DNA from: Bacillota bacterium
GTDB lineage: Bacteria > Bacillota > UBA4882 > UBA8346
NCBI GenBank assembly: GCA_023402395.1
Contig: JAEYGI010000029.1
Coordinates: forward strand, 1 to 7,813
Direction of reading: 5' to 3'
DNA: 7,813 nucleotides
The notes beneath the pieces are model-generated. The model did not search any database and was not told the DNA's origin. It saw only the letters and a program-made list of their open reading frames with translations. Both the position numbers and the translations under genes were made by a program. How positions within the stretch are numbered: position 1 is the first letter of the stretch; each line of letters opens with the position of its first letter. Shown piece after piece: positions 1-5,818 of this stretch.

Positions 1-199
1 ATTTTAATTTATTGAGATAGACGAAAGGACCCTGAAGGGCCCTGGGAACGGAGCGGGATGAAATGTTGGGCGTGATTTAGCCATGGAAGGCTTGCGCCTT
101 GTAGCCGGGTCGTTCACGGCCCGGTTGACGGCGAAGGGTTACAAAAAATTTGGCCGAGACGGTTGGTTGAAGCGGAAGTCCTAGGGGACGTTCAAATGA
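1..199. other. Region without an intact gene, rich in short inverted repeats
   Basis: No frame longer than about 40 codons with a plausible start is open here on either strand. The longest, read on the plus strand from an ATG at about 83 to a TAG at about 183, gives a short basic peptide (34 aa) that I do not recognise and that has no ribosome binding site. Several short complementary pairs occur, for example AAGGC/GCCTT around 86-101 and CCGGG/CCCGG around 105-123, so part of it could fold as RNA. It is more GC-rich than 386-734. It could be the edge of a decayed mobile element or a structured RNA fragment cut by the window boundary; I cannot decide between these. Confidence 0.4.
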
Positions 200-212
200 A
201 CTGATCGTCCCC
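184..212. repeat. GGGGACG / CGTCCCC inverted repeat
   Basis: GGGGACG at 184-190 is the exact reverse complement of CGTCCCC at 206-212, with 15 nt between them. It is not followed by a T-run, so it is not an intrinsic terminator. Small GGGGACG-type hairpins are typical of REP-like palindromes and of ends of small transposable elements. It sits at the boundary between the structured stretch 1-183 and the decayed frame beginning at 200, which suggests a mobile element edge, but the assignment is inference. Confidence 0.45.
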
Positions 213-502
213 AAAGACCCTCAATACCGCCCGTTAAACCCAAAAATATCCGACATAATGAAAACCGGCGCGAAAAGCTCTCGGAAACGGACTACCAGCA
301 ACTTGAAGCGTTGCTGGAGCTGCGCTCTCAAACCGACGCCATGGAAGCCACGGCCGCATTCGTCCATGACTTCAAACTAGGCGCCTTAATCATGACTATT
401 GCTATGAGGCCGGCCCTTGCGGATACGTGCTTCACCGTCAAATATATAATTAGGATTTACTTTCGAGCTGCATTTTATTTTGCTAACGCGATAATTTTTT
501 GA
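200..502 (+). pseudogene. Decayed open frame, possible transposase C-terminal remnant
   Basis: The frame opens directly after a TGA at 197-199 and closes at 502. Translation over about 240-385 looks protein-like, with many charged residues and leucines (for example NRREKLSETDYQQLEALLEL), and then becomes AT-rich and hydrophobic without sense. There is no start codon with a ribosome binding site; the first ATG in frame is at 311, inside the protein-like part. The pattern of a basic stretch, then LS-x-D-x-x-x-LEALLE, then an aromatic/charged helix is reminiscent of the C-terminal linker of ISL3-like transposases, but this is weak similarity from memory. The read is that it is the inner fragment of a once longer gene whose 5' part is gone. 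A shortened 63-residue product starting at 311 is possible but unlikely to be made. Confidence 0.3.
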
Positions 503-634
503 ACGAAAAAAGAATGGAACTACTTCCAAATTTGGCCCATTTATTTTGTTAGAACCCCAATTCTTAAAGGTTAATTTGCTACGGGAAAGAATCTTAACCA
601 TTATTCTCATAATTCTAAGAGATAAGATGGGCGG

Positions 635-663
635 TTGACAGACTGCATTATACTTTATCTTTA
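635..663 (+). promoter_or_regulatory. Candidate sigma-70/sigma-A promoter for the hybrid kinase
   Basis: A perfect TTGACA lies at 635-640. A -10 element is less certain: TCTTTA at 658-663 has a 17-nt spacer and TATCTT at 656-661 a 15-nt spacer; both are poor matches. The best -10-like word, TATACT at 649-654, is only 8 nt from the TTGACA and so cannot pair with it. It lies about 70-100 nt upstream of the start codon. Low confidence without transcript data. Confidence 0.3.
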
Positions 664-718
664 TTGATACTTATTTCATCAAAAAAGTTATGAAAGTTAT
701 GGGATAAGGGGCTCAGTG

Positions 719-726
719 AAGGAGGT
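719..726 (+). promoter_or_regulatory. Ribosome binding site of the hybrid kinase
   Basis: AAGGAGGT is complementary to the 3' end of 16S rRNA over eight bases and is separated from the ATG at 735 by 8 nt, an ideal spacing. It fixes the start codon of the downstream kinase. Confidence 0.85.
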
Positions 727-734
727 ACTTATCA

Positions 735-2807
735 ATGGTAATTGATAACAAAAAGAAATTCCCCAAAAGCGAGGAATTGTACCGCCGGATTATGAAGCTC
801 GTTCGGGAAGGCATCTGGATCGTCGGCCAGGATGGAATCATTACCTTCGTAAATCCGTACCTGGCGGAGTTGCTTGGTTATTCTACCAAGGAGATGACTG
901 GTAAACACTGGTTCGATTTCATGAATGATCGGGGCATTGCGGTTTGCCAAAAAAATCTTGAAAACTGGAAGCACGATATTACCGAGCAGGATGATTTCGA
1001 ACTCTTTAAAAAAAATGGAACTTGTGTATATACCAAGTTGTCCATCGCACCCATCTGTGAAAAAGGCCAATATGGCGGGGCCATTGCCTTAGTGACCGAT
1101 ATCACCGGGTGTAAGCGGGCTGAAGAGACCCTGCAATTGAAACAGGAGGAACTGACCGCAGCCAACGAAGAACTGGGGGTACAAACCGCGAGACTGAATA
1201 TTGCGTATCAGGATCTACAACATAAAACTGAGGAGATCCGGAAATATACAGCGGCTTCGAACCAGGCAAGAGAGGAGGCGGACCAGCGGTTGGCGGAGCA
1301 GGAGACGATTTTAGCTTCGGAAAGGGAATTATTAAAGGTCACTTTAAATTCTCTCGGCGAAGGGGTGGTGGCTACTGATCAAAATGAACGAATCATTTTG
1401 ATCAATGAAGCCGCCATCGCTTTGACCGGATACTCCCGGGTCGAGGCGATTGGCGAACCGCTGGAGAAAATTCTTTATATAATCGATAATCAAACGAGCG
1501 AACCTCGCGCTAAAATCGTTTCTCATGAGATATTCAACAACTTGATATTAGTGACGCGGGATTTACAAGAAGTTCCGGTTTCCACCGATAGTTCACCCAT
1601 TAAAACGAATGATGGAGCGATAATTGGTACCGTAACGGTTTTTCAGGACATCTCCGCCAAATTAAAAACCCAGCAGGAATTATTAAGAGCAGAGAAGCTG
1701 GAGTCGCTGGGCATTCTCGCTGGCGGGATCGCCCATGATTTTAACAATGTTTTAGCGGCTATCCTGACGAATATCCAGTTAGCGATGGTTAAATTAAAGA
1801 ATAATGTGGATATTAACCCCGACTTAATCAATACCATCGAAACGACTCGTAAAGCCAGCAATTTGACCAAACAGTTGCTTACCTTTTCCAAAGGGGGAGC
1901 TCCGGTTAAAAAGGATGCCTCCCTGGTCGAATTGATTAAGGATACCGCTGAATTTGTACTCAGGGGAGCAAGTATCAAGCTAGAGTTCACAATGGCTAAC
2001 GATTTATGGGTGACCCATATCGATGAGGGACAGATCAGCCAGGTCATCCACAACCTGGTGCTTAACGCCAAACAAGCAATGCTCAAAGGCGGGATAATTC
2101 ATATCAGCGCGGAGAACCTTTCCATCGAAGAAGGCACCCGTTTCAATCCGGGCAATTATGTGAAGATTACCCTGAGAGACCAAGGTATAGGCATTGCCAG
2201 GGAAAATCTTTTGAAAATATTTGACCCGTACTTTACCACGAAAAAGGCTGGCAGCGGTTTAGGCTTAGCTACTTCGTATTCAATCATTAAGCAACACGAT
2301 GGTTATATCGAAGTCGAATCCCAGGAGAATGACGGTACTACCTTTTTTGTCTATTTACCGGCCTCGAATATGGCGGGTATCCAAACTGAAACCCAAACGG
2401 AAATGGCTGTTACCGATGATGTTTATAAAATCCTAGTTATGGATGATGAAGAGATACTCTTACATGCCGTGGGTGAGATGTTAAAATACTACGGTCATCG
2501 CGTGGTTTTAACGAACGATGGCGTTAATGCGATTGAACTGTATAAAGAGGCGAAACTGCTGGGAGAACCTTTTGACGTGATAATTATGGATCTGACGATA
2601 CCTGGCGGCATGGGGGGACTGGAAGCAATCGCCGTTCTCCGTGATTTTGATCCCCAGATCAAAGCGATTGTCTCCAGCGGTTACGCGACGGATCCCATTA
2701 TGGCGGATTATGAGCGGTTTGGTTTTGCGGGTGTGGTCGGTAAGCCATACAAAATTGATGAGTTGAATGAAGTTTTGCAGAAGGTTATCAATCCTAATTA
2801 CCTTTAA
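735..2807 (+). CDS. PAS-PAS hybrid sensor histidine kinase with C-terminal receiver domain
   Basis: A soluble hybrid histidine kinase of 690 aa; no signal peptide or membrane segment is visible, so it should sense a cytoplasmic signal. Order: PAS/PAC about residues 13-128 (GIWIVGQDGIITFVN, then LVTDITGCKRAE), a glutamate/glutamine-rich coiled coil about 129-200, a second PAS about 198-312 (GEGVVATDQNERIILIN, FQDIS), HisKA with the phosphoacceptor His334 in GGIAHDFNN, and an ATPase domain with N box HNLVLNAKQ (439-447), G1 RDQGIGI (481-487), F box FDPYF (496-500) and G2 GSGLGLA (506-512). A receiver domain (about 563-685) follows, with acidic Asp570/Asp571, phosphoacceptor Asp619, Ser647/Ser648 and Lys670 in the KP motif. 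All residues needed for kinase and receiver activity appear present. The start is fixed by AAGGAGGT 8 nt upstream. No output-domain response regulator lies next to it, so a downstream phosphorelay partner must be elsewhere. The gene is more AT-rich than the sugar locus that follows. Ligand unknown. Confidence 0.93.
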   Translation: MVIDNKKKFPKSEELYRRIMKLVREGIWIVGQDGIITFVNPYLAELLGYSTKEMTGKHWFDFMNDRGIAVCQKNLENWKHDITEQDDFELFKKNGTCVYTKLSIAPICEKGQYGGAIALVTDITGCKRAEETLQLKQEELTAANEELGVQTARLNIAYQDLQHKTEEIRKYTAASNQAREEADQRLAEQETILASERELLKVTLNSLGEGVVATDQNERIILINEAAIALTGYSRVEAIGEPLEKILYIIDNQTSEPRAKIVSHEIFNNLILVTRDLQEVPVSTDSSPIKTNDGAIIGTVTVFQDISAKLKTQQELLRAEKLESLGILAGGIAHDFNNVLAAILTNIQLAMVKLKNNVDINPDLINTIETTRKASNLTKQLLTFSKGGAPVKKDASLVELIKDTAEFVLRGASIKLEFTMANDLWVTHIDEGQISQVIHNLVLNAKQAMLKGGIIHISAENLSIEEGTRFNPGNYVKITLRDQGIGIARENLLKIFDPYFTTKKAGSGLGLATSYSIIKQHDGYIEVESQENDGTTFFVYLPASNMAGIQTETQTEMAVTDDVYKILVMDDEEILLHAVGEMLKYYGHRVVLTNDGVNAIELYKEAKLLGEPFDVIIMDLTIPGGMGGLEAIAVLRDFDPQIKAIVSSGYATDPIMADYERFGFAGVVGKPYKIDELNEVLQKVINPNYL

Positions 2808-3065
2808 GATAACACTTTATTATGAGGGTTTTAGATATTTAAATGAAAGTGCGATGCAGTCTAAACCTAAGGAACGGAATTGACTGGGCGTTGGCGCCAA
2901 TCTGTCGCCTTTGAGCGGCCAAAAGCGGCAAATTGGCGCCAAAGGATTTCGATCGAATTGACAACATTGAATCTCACATTATCAAGCCTCATCAGAATTC
3001 TCACGGCGCATCAACCAATCCGGCAAATCTTTTAATATCTTCTCCGGAGCCTACTTAATAATCTT
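2808..3065. other. Convergent intergenic region
   Basis: It lies between the stop of the hybrid kinase (+) and the stop of the downstream GH88 gene (-). No coding frame is supported. Apart from the 52-nt hairpin at 2891-2942, I see only a CTCCGGAG palindrome near 3042 and no U-tract terminator on either strand. The word ACGGAATTGA at 2874-2883 recurs at 5444-5453 on the other side of the GH88 pair, perhaps by chance. Confidence 0.5.
2891..2942. repeat. 52-nt near-perfect hairpin between convergent genes
   Basis: TTGGCGCCAAT (2891-2901) and ATTGGCGCCAA (2932-2942) are exact reverse complements. Pairing continues inward through 2903-2908/2925-2930 (one G-T wobble) and 2910-2913/2920-2923, leaving only two mismatches and a 6-nt loop AGCGGC. 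Each arm also contains the self-palindrome TTGGCGCCAA. It sits about 84 nt after the hybrid kinase stop and 123 nt after the GH88 stop. It lacks a T-run on both strands, so a classical intrinsic terminator is not shown; it could be a bidirectional RNA 3'-end stabiliser, a REP-like element or a dyad-binding site. Confidence 0.65.
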
Positions 3066-4232
3066 TCAAAAATGCCGGCAAGCGCTCCATTTGCCAAGCG
3101 CGCGCAGAATCGCTTCCAGATAGTAATAATCGCCCCAGACCAGACAGTTATCTTCGCGGCCGTTCCAGTCGTGGCGGCCCGGCGACGGCACGAATTGCGC
3201 GCCGTGCAGCAGGATGCCCTGATGTGGCGTATCCTTGGTCAGGTAGTGATCGGTGAGCGACTCCAGCATCCGGTAGGCAGCCGCCTGATAGCGGTCGGAC
3301 AGCTTCGGATCGCCAACCACCGCCGCCAGTTCCAGCAGGCCGGAAGCGTAGGGCGAGGCCGCCGACGAATCCTTATAGGTGTTCGGAATCTCCGGGACAT
3401 TGAAGTCCCAGAACGGGACGTAGTCTTCGGGCAGATTTTTAAGCAAATATTCGGCGACCCCGATCGCGGAGTCCAGGAACGATTTGTGCCAGATCATTCC
3501 ATAAGCGTGGGCGAAGCCGTAGAGGGCCCAGGCGTGCCCCCGCGACCAGCAGGAATCGGCGTGATAGCCCTGGCCTTGATTGAGTTCGATAAATTGGCCG
3601 GTGACCGGCTCATAGCGGACCAGGTGGCCGGAAGAGAAGTCGTCTCGGAGCAGGTAACGCTGGACGCCGGTGGCTTCGGCGAAACCGACGTCGTAGAATT
3701 TCCGGTCGCCGGTATGGATATAGGCCCACCACATCAGGGCGATATTCATCATGGCGTCGATGGCTGAGAGGAAGTTGTCCGTGACGTCGTCGGGGGTGGA
3801 ATGCCACTGGATCAGACCGATGCGGGGATTGAGCCGCTTGGTGTAAAGCTCGGCCGCTTCCAGGGCGACGTCGAGATAGTGGGGATCCTGTACAACGGCA
3901 TAACCCTTTAGATGAGACAGGCCGAGCAGGAAGCCGAGGTCATGGGTCCAGGTGTCGGTTTTGCGCGGTTCGATCCGTTCGGTCCAGGCCCTGGCCCATT
4001 TCAAATATTGCTCGTCCCCGGTGGCCTCGTAGGCGAGCCAGAGCAGGCCGACCCAGTGGCCGTCGCCCCATTTGGGCCCGGGCGCCGGTTCGAGCGAGCC
4101 GTCGGGATGAGTGGCGAAATGGAATTTATAGCCCAGGCCGGCCAGTTGCTCGGCGATGGATGTGACCCGGGAGAGGGCGAACGAGAGGCCGGATTCGAAT
4201 TTGTGCCGTTGGGAATCGGTAAGGTTAATCAT
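3066..4232 (-). CDS. GH88 unsaturated glucuronyl hydrolase (downstream copy)
   Basis: A predicted unsaturated glucuronyl hydrolase of glycoside hydrolase family 88. The family hydrates the double bond of the 4,5-unsaturated uronic acid at the non-reducing end of disaccharides produced by polysaccharide lyases, which breaks the glycosidic bond. At 388 aa it is close to the 377 aa I recall for Bacillus sp. GL1 UGL. Asp98 in THDLGF and Asp159 in IDAMMN are 61 residues apart, the same as Asp88 and Asp149 of that enzyme. His203, Gln221, Trp229 and Arg231 also fall where its His193, Gln211, Trp219 and Arg221 would be, with the same offset of 10. The protein has an alpha/alpha-barrel pattern (WGDGHWVGLLWLAYE, DSCWSRGHAWALYGF, NTYKDSSAASPYASGL). 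No signal peptide is seen, so it should be cytoplasmic. The start has AAGGAGG 8 nt upstream (4241-4247). It is second in an operon, 21 nt after its paralogue. Compared with that paralogue it carries about six extra residues near 348-360. Substrate (glycosaminoglycan, gellan, xanthan or plant uronate type) cannot be read from sequence alone. Confidence 0.9.
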   Translation of the reverse strand: MINLTDSQRHKFESGLSFALSRVTSIAEQLAGLGYKFHFATHPDGSLEPAPGPKWGDGHWVGLLWLAYEATGDEQYLKWARAWTERIEPRKTDTWTHDLGFLLGLSHLKGYAVVQDPHYLDVALEAAELYTKRLNPRIGLIQWHSTPDDVTDNFLSAIDAMMNIALMWWAYIHTGDRKFYDVGFAEATGVQRYLLRDDFSSGHLVRYEPVTGQFIELNQGQGYHADSCWSRGHAWALYGFAHAYGMIWHKSFLDSAIGVAEYLLKNLPEDYVPFWDFNVPEIPNTYKDSSAASPYASGLLELAAVVGDPKLSDRYQAAAYRMLESLTDHYLTKDTPHQGILLHGAQFVPSPGRHDWNGREDNCLVWGDYYYLEAILRALGKWSACRHF

Positions 4233-4253
4233 CGGCGGTTCCTCCTTGGGAAA

Positions 4254-5405
4254 TTAAAAATACTTGCAGGCGCTCCACTTGCCAAGCGCCCGGGAAACGG
4301 CTTCGAGATAAAAGAAATCTCCCCAGACCAGGCAGTTGTCCATCCGGTGGCCTTTCGGGATATCCTGCGCGCCGTGCAGCAGGATGCCCTGGTGCGGAGT
4401 ATCCTTGGCCAGATAATGGTCGGTCAGGGATTCGATCATCCGGTGGGCCGCGGTCTGATATTTTTCGGAAAGGGCCGGTTCGCCCACGGCCCGGGCCAGG
4501 ATCTGCAGGCCGGAAGCGACGGGCGCGGCGGCCGAGGAATCCTTATAAGTATTTGGAATATTGGGGCTGTTAAAGTCCCAGTAGGGAACCTGATCGTCCG
4601 GGAGGTTCCTCAGGAAAAAGTCGGCGGTGCGGCAGGATGCTTCCAGAAACGGCAGATGGCCGGTGATCTCATAGGCAAAGGCAAAACCGTAGATCGCCCA
4701 GGCGATCCCCCGCGACCAGCAGGAATCGGGGCTGTAGCCCTGGCCCCGTTCCCAGTGCCGGAAGGCTCCGGCTTCGGGATTGTAGTTGACCACGTGGGCG
4801 GTGCTGCCGTTGGAGCGCAGCATATGCTTAATCACGCCGGACGCTTCCTTAAAGCCGACTTCGTAAAAGCGGCGGTCTCCGGTGTGAATCCAGGCCCACC
4901 ACATCATGGCGATGTTCATCATGGCGTCGACCGCGGTGTGAAAGTTGTCGCTTGAGTCGTCACGGGTGGAGTGCCACTGAATCATGCCGATGTGGGGGTT
5001 CAACCGTTTGGTGTAGTTTTCGGCCGCGGTCAGCGATACTTCCAGGTAGTGGGGGTCTTTGGTGATGTAATAGCCCTTGAGGTGAGACAGGCCGAGCAGC
5101 CAGCCAAGATCGTGAGTCCAGGTGTCGCTCTTCCGGAACTCGATCTGCGCGGTCCAATGTTTGGCCCAGGCCAGAAAATCAGGGTCGCCGCTGATCTCAT
5201 AGGCGAGCCAGAGCAGGCCGACCCAGTGGCCGTCACCCCAGAGCGGCTTGGGAGAGGGTTCAAGACTGCCGTCGGGATGGGTTGAAAAGTGAAAGGGGGT
5301 GCCGGGCAAGCTTTCCAGCCGGCCAGCAATGGCGCGGACCCGGTCCAGCGCGAAGTCGAGGCCGGAACGAAATTTGGCTTGTTGGCCGGGATCGAGAGAA
5401 ATCAT
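4254..5405 (-). CDS. GH88 unsaturated glucuronyl hydrolase (upstream copy)
   Basis: The first gene of the GH88 pair, 383 aa from the chosen start and about 60% identical by eye to the copy at 3066-4232. Catalytic-site residues are kept: Asp99 in THDLGW, Asp160 in VDAMMN (again 61 apart), His204, Gln222, Trp230 and Arg232. The predicted reaction is the same, removal of the unsaturated uronate from lyase-generated disaccharides in the cytoplasm. An ATG four codons further upstream (5417) is possible but overlaps the GGAGGG (5410-5415) that serves the ATG at 5405, and the shorter start aligns exactly with the paralogue (MISLDPGQQAKF against MINLTDSQRHKF). The two genes probably arose by tandem duplication and are co-transcribed. 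Differences lie in the loop before Arg232 (residues about 190-225), the Trp/Phe after HDLG, and a shorter C-terminal loop, which may tune substrate choice. The gene is transcribed away from the YesM-like kinase and shares its control region. Confidence 0.9.
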   Translation of the reverse strand: MISLDPGQQAKFRSGLDFALDRVRAIAGRLESLPGTPFHFSTHPDGSLEPSPKPLWGDGHWVGLLWLAYEISGDPDFLAWAKHWTAQIEFRKSDTWTHDLGWLLGLSHLKGYYITKDPHYLEVSLTAAENYTKRLNPHIGMIQWHSTRDDSSDNFHTAVDAMMNIAMMWWAWIHTGDRRFYEVGFKEASGVIKHMLRSNGSTAHVVNYNPEAGAFRHWERGQGYSPDSCWSRGIAWAIYGFAFAYEITGHLPFLEASCRTADFFLRNLPDDQVPYWDFNSPNIPNTYKDSSAAAPVASGLQILARAVGEPALSEKYQTAAHRMIESLTDHYLAKDTPHQGILLHGAQDIPKGHRMDNCLVWGDFFYLEAVSRALGKWSACKYF

Positions 5406-5456
5406 GATGCCCTCCATTTGATATTATTAAAAACTAGTTCGGTACGGAATTGAAAG

Positions 5457-5574
5457 TTGACTAAAGGGTTCTGATGAAAGAATCCCTGGCATAGTCATGT
5501 TATTCTTAGTCAAATATACCATTTCCGGAACCGAAGTGGCAATTCGCCATTACCAACCGATACCGTTTAGTCAA
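5457..5574. repeat. Three TTGACTAA boxes, candidate operator sites
   Basis: TTGACTAAA occurs at 5457-5465 on the plus strand, and its reverse complement occurs at 5506-5513 (TTAGTCAA) and 5566-5574 (TTTAGTCAA). The last two share more flanking sequence with each other (AT-rich, then TTGACTAA when read on the minus strand). Three exact 8-bp copies within 118 nt are unlikely to be chance. They could be half-sites for the AraC-type response regulator whose gene starts at 7662, or -35 boxes reading towards the GH88 operon. Confidence 0.45.
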
Positions 5575-5588
5575 TATTCACCGGAAAT
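5521..5588. repeat. ATTTCCGG / CCGGAAAT inverted repeat
   Basis: Perfect 8-bp arms at 5521-5528 and 5581-5588 flank 52 nt that include the third TTGACTAA box. The arm at 5521 is also part of TTCCGGAACCGAA, which resembles the inverse of TTCGGTACGGAA at 5438. The spacing is too long for a simple RNA hairpin to be convincing; a protein-bound DNA site is more likely, though chance is not excluded. Confidence 0.35.
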
Positions 5589-5611
5589 AGTCCAAATAAG
5601 GCCATGCCTGA

Positions 5612-5620
5612 TGGGATAAT
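5612..5620 (+). promoter_or_regulatory. Candidate extended -10 element
   Basis: TGGGATAAT combines a TGn motif with GATAAT, a five of six match to TATAAT. There is no -35 match at the proper spacing, as is acceptable for extended -10 promoters. Transcription would begin near 5627, just at the ribosome binding site of the short ORF at 5636, so the leader would be very short. Low confidence. Confidence 0.25.
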
Positions 5621-5635
5621 TTGCTAGAGGAGCGA

Positions 5636-5761
5636 ATGATCTTGGTCATGGACAGCACGAACGAGAAAAAAATAGCCAAAGCGGTTTCAGAGGCCCGTTC
5701 TCTAGTGGAGCGGGTTTTTCTGATGCCGAGAACGGGTTTTCGAGGGCATTTGTTTTTTTAG
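5636..5761 (+). CDS. Possible 41-aa leader ORF upstream of the sensor kinase
   Basis: An ATG at 5636 follows AGAGGAG (5626-5632) by 3 nt and opens a 41-codon frame ending at TAG 5759-5761, 57 nt before the first possible kinase start. The product begins MILVMDSTNEKKIAKAVSEA and is predicted to have a charged amphipathic helix in the middle; I recognise no family. A run of seven A lies at about 5666-5672. The second half of the frame coincides with the overlapping hairpins at 5694-5759, so ribosome movement would alter which hairpin forms. It could be an attenuator leader peptide, a remnant of a gene, or untranslated sequence that is open by chance. Confidence 0.3.
   Translation: MILVMDSTNEKKIAKAVSEARSLVERVFLMPRTGFRGHLFF
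5694..5740 (+). terminator. Overlapping hairpins, first pair, each followed by a T-run
   Basis: CCCG-TT-CTC (5694-5702) can pair with GAGCGGG (5708-5714) around a 5-nt loop, followed by five T (5715-5719). Alternatively CCCGTTCTC (5694-5702) pairs perfectly over 9 bp with GAGAACGGG (5728-5736), followed by four T (5737-5740). The two folds exclude each other. This could be an attenuator or a simple terminator for an upstream transcript. Confidence 0.5.
5723..5759 (+). terminator. Intrinsic terminator upstream of the sensor kinase
   Basis: ATGCC (5723-5727) pairs with GGCAT (5745-5749). An inner stem GAGAA (5728-5732) pairs with TTTTC (5737-5741), one G-T wobble, around a CGGG loop. TTTGTTTTTTT follows (5749-5759 region), a strong U-tract. 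It excludes the 9-bp stem using 5728-5736. It lies about 60 nt before the first kinase start codon, so it either ends transcripts from upstream or conditionally limits expression of the kinase. Confidence 0.6.
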
Positions 5762-5818
5762 GTCTGAAAGATGAGGGGGTTGGTTACGGCAGGATTTTGA
5801 GCCGGGACGGGGAAACAA

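Larger units (their letters stand above)
503..734 (+). promoter_or_regulatory. AT-rich leader region upstream of the hybrid kinase
   Basis: No coding frame of note is present. The stretch is clearly richer in A+T than the sequence before 380. It contains a 10-bp palindrome CCAAATTTGG (526-535) and a GGTTAA/TTAACC inverted repeat (569-574 and 594-599), either of which could bind a regulator. It ends in the promoter-like box at 635 and the ribosome binding site at 719-726 of the downstream kinase gene. Confidence 0.4.
5406..5818. promoter_or_regulatory. Divergent control region between the GH88 operon and the sensor kinase
   Basis: This roughly 410-nt region must hold the promoters for the minus-strand GH88 operon and the plus-strand kinase. 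It contains three TTGACTAA boxes, an ATTTCCGG/CCGGAAAT inverted repeat (5521-5528 and 5581-5588), a TTCGGTACGGAA/TTCCGGAACCGAA imperfect inverted pair (5438-5449 and 5523-5535), a short ORF with a ribosome binding site, and overlapping hairpins with T-runs; these are listed separately. No promoter for the minus strand matches consensus well. Reading TTGACT at 5574-5569 with TAATGG 16 nt further on is the best I can find, which would suit an activator-dependent promoter. Confidence 0.55.

Noticed and set aside
1..183. Group II intron or other known structured RNA end
   Set aside because: Several short stems are possible, but I could not find a domain V-like hairpin or any other recognisable conserved core, and the window starts too close to judge.
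649..654. TATACT as the -10 box paired with TTGACA at 635
   Set aside because: The spacer would be only 8 nt, far from the 16-18 nt needed; no good -35 lies at the right distance for TATACT either.
3072..4955. Long plus-strand open frames (3072-3767 and 3912-4955) opposite the GH88 genes
   Set aside because: They lie antisense to two well-supported GH88 genes, their translations are low-complexity Gly/Pro/Arg-rich and match each other only because the GH88 genes are paralogues. They are shadows of GC-rich codon use, with no domain signature.
5406..5417. Upstream ATG at 5417 as start of the first GH88 gene
   Set aside because: That ATG overlaps the GGAGGG serving the ATG at 5405, and the shorter start aligns exactly with the start of the paralogue.
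2874..5453. ACGGAATTGA at 2874-2883 and 5444-5453 as direct repeats bounding a GH88 transposable block
   Set aside because: Only 10 bp match, with no longer flanking identity, no recombinase gene and no terminal inverted repeats; chance is sufficient.
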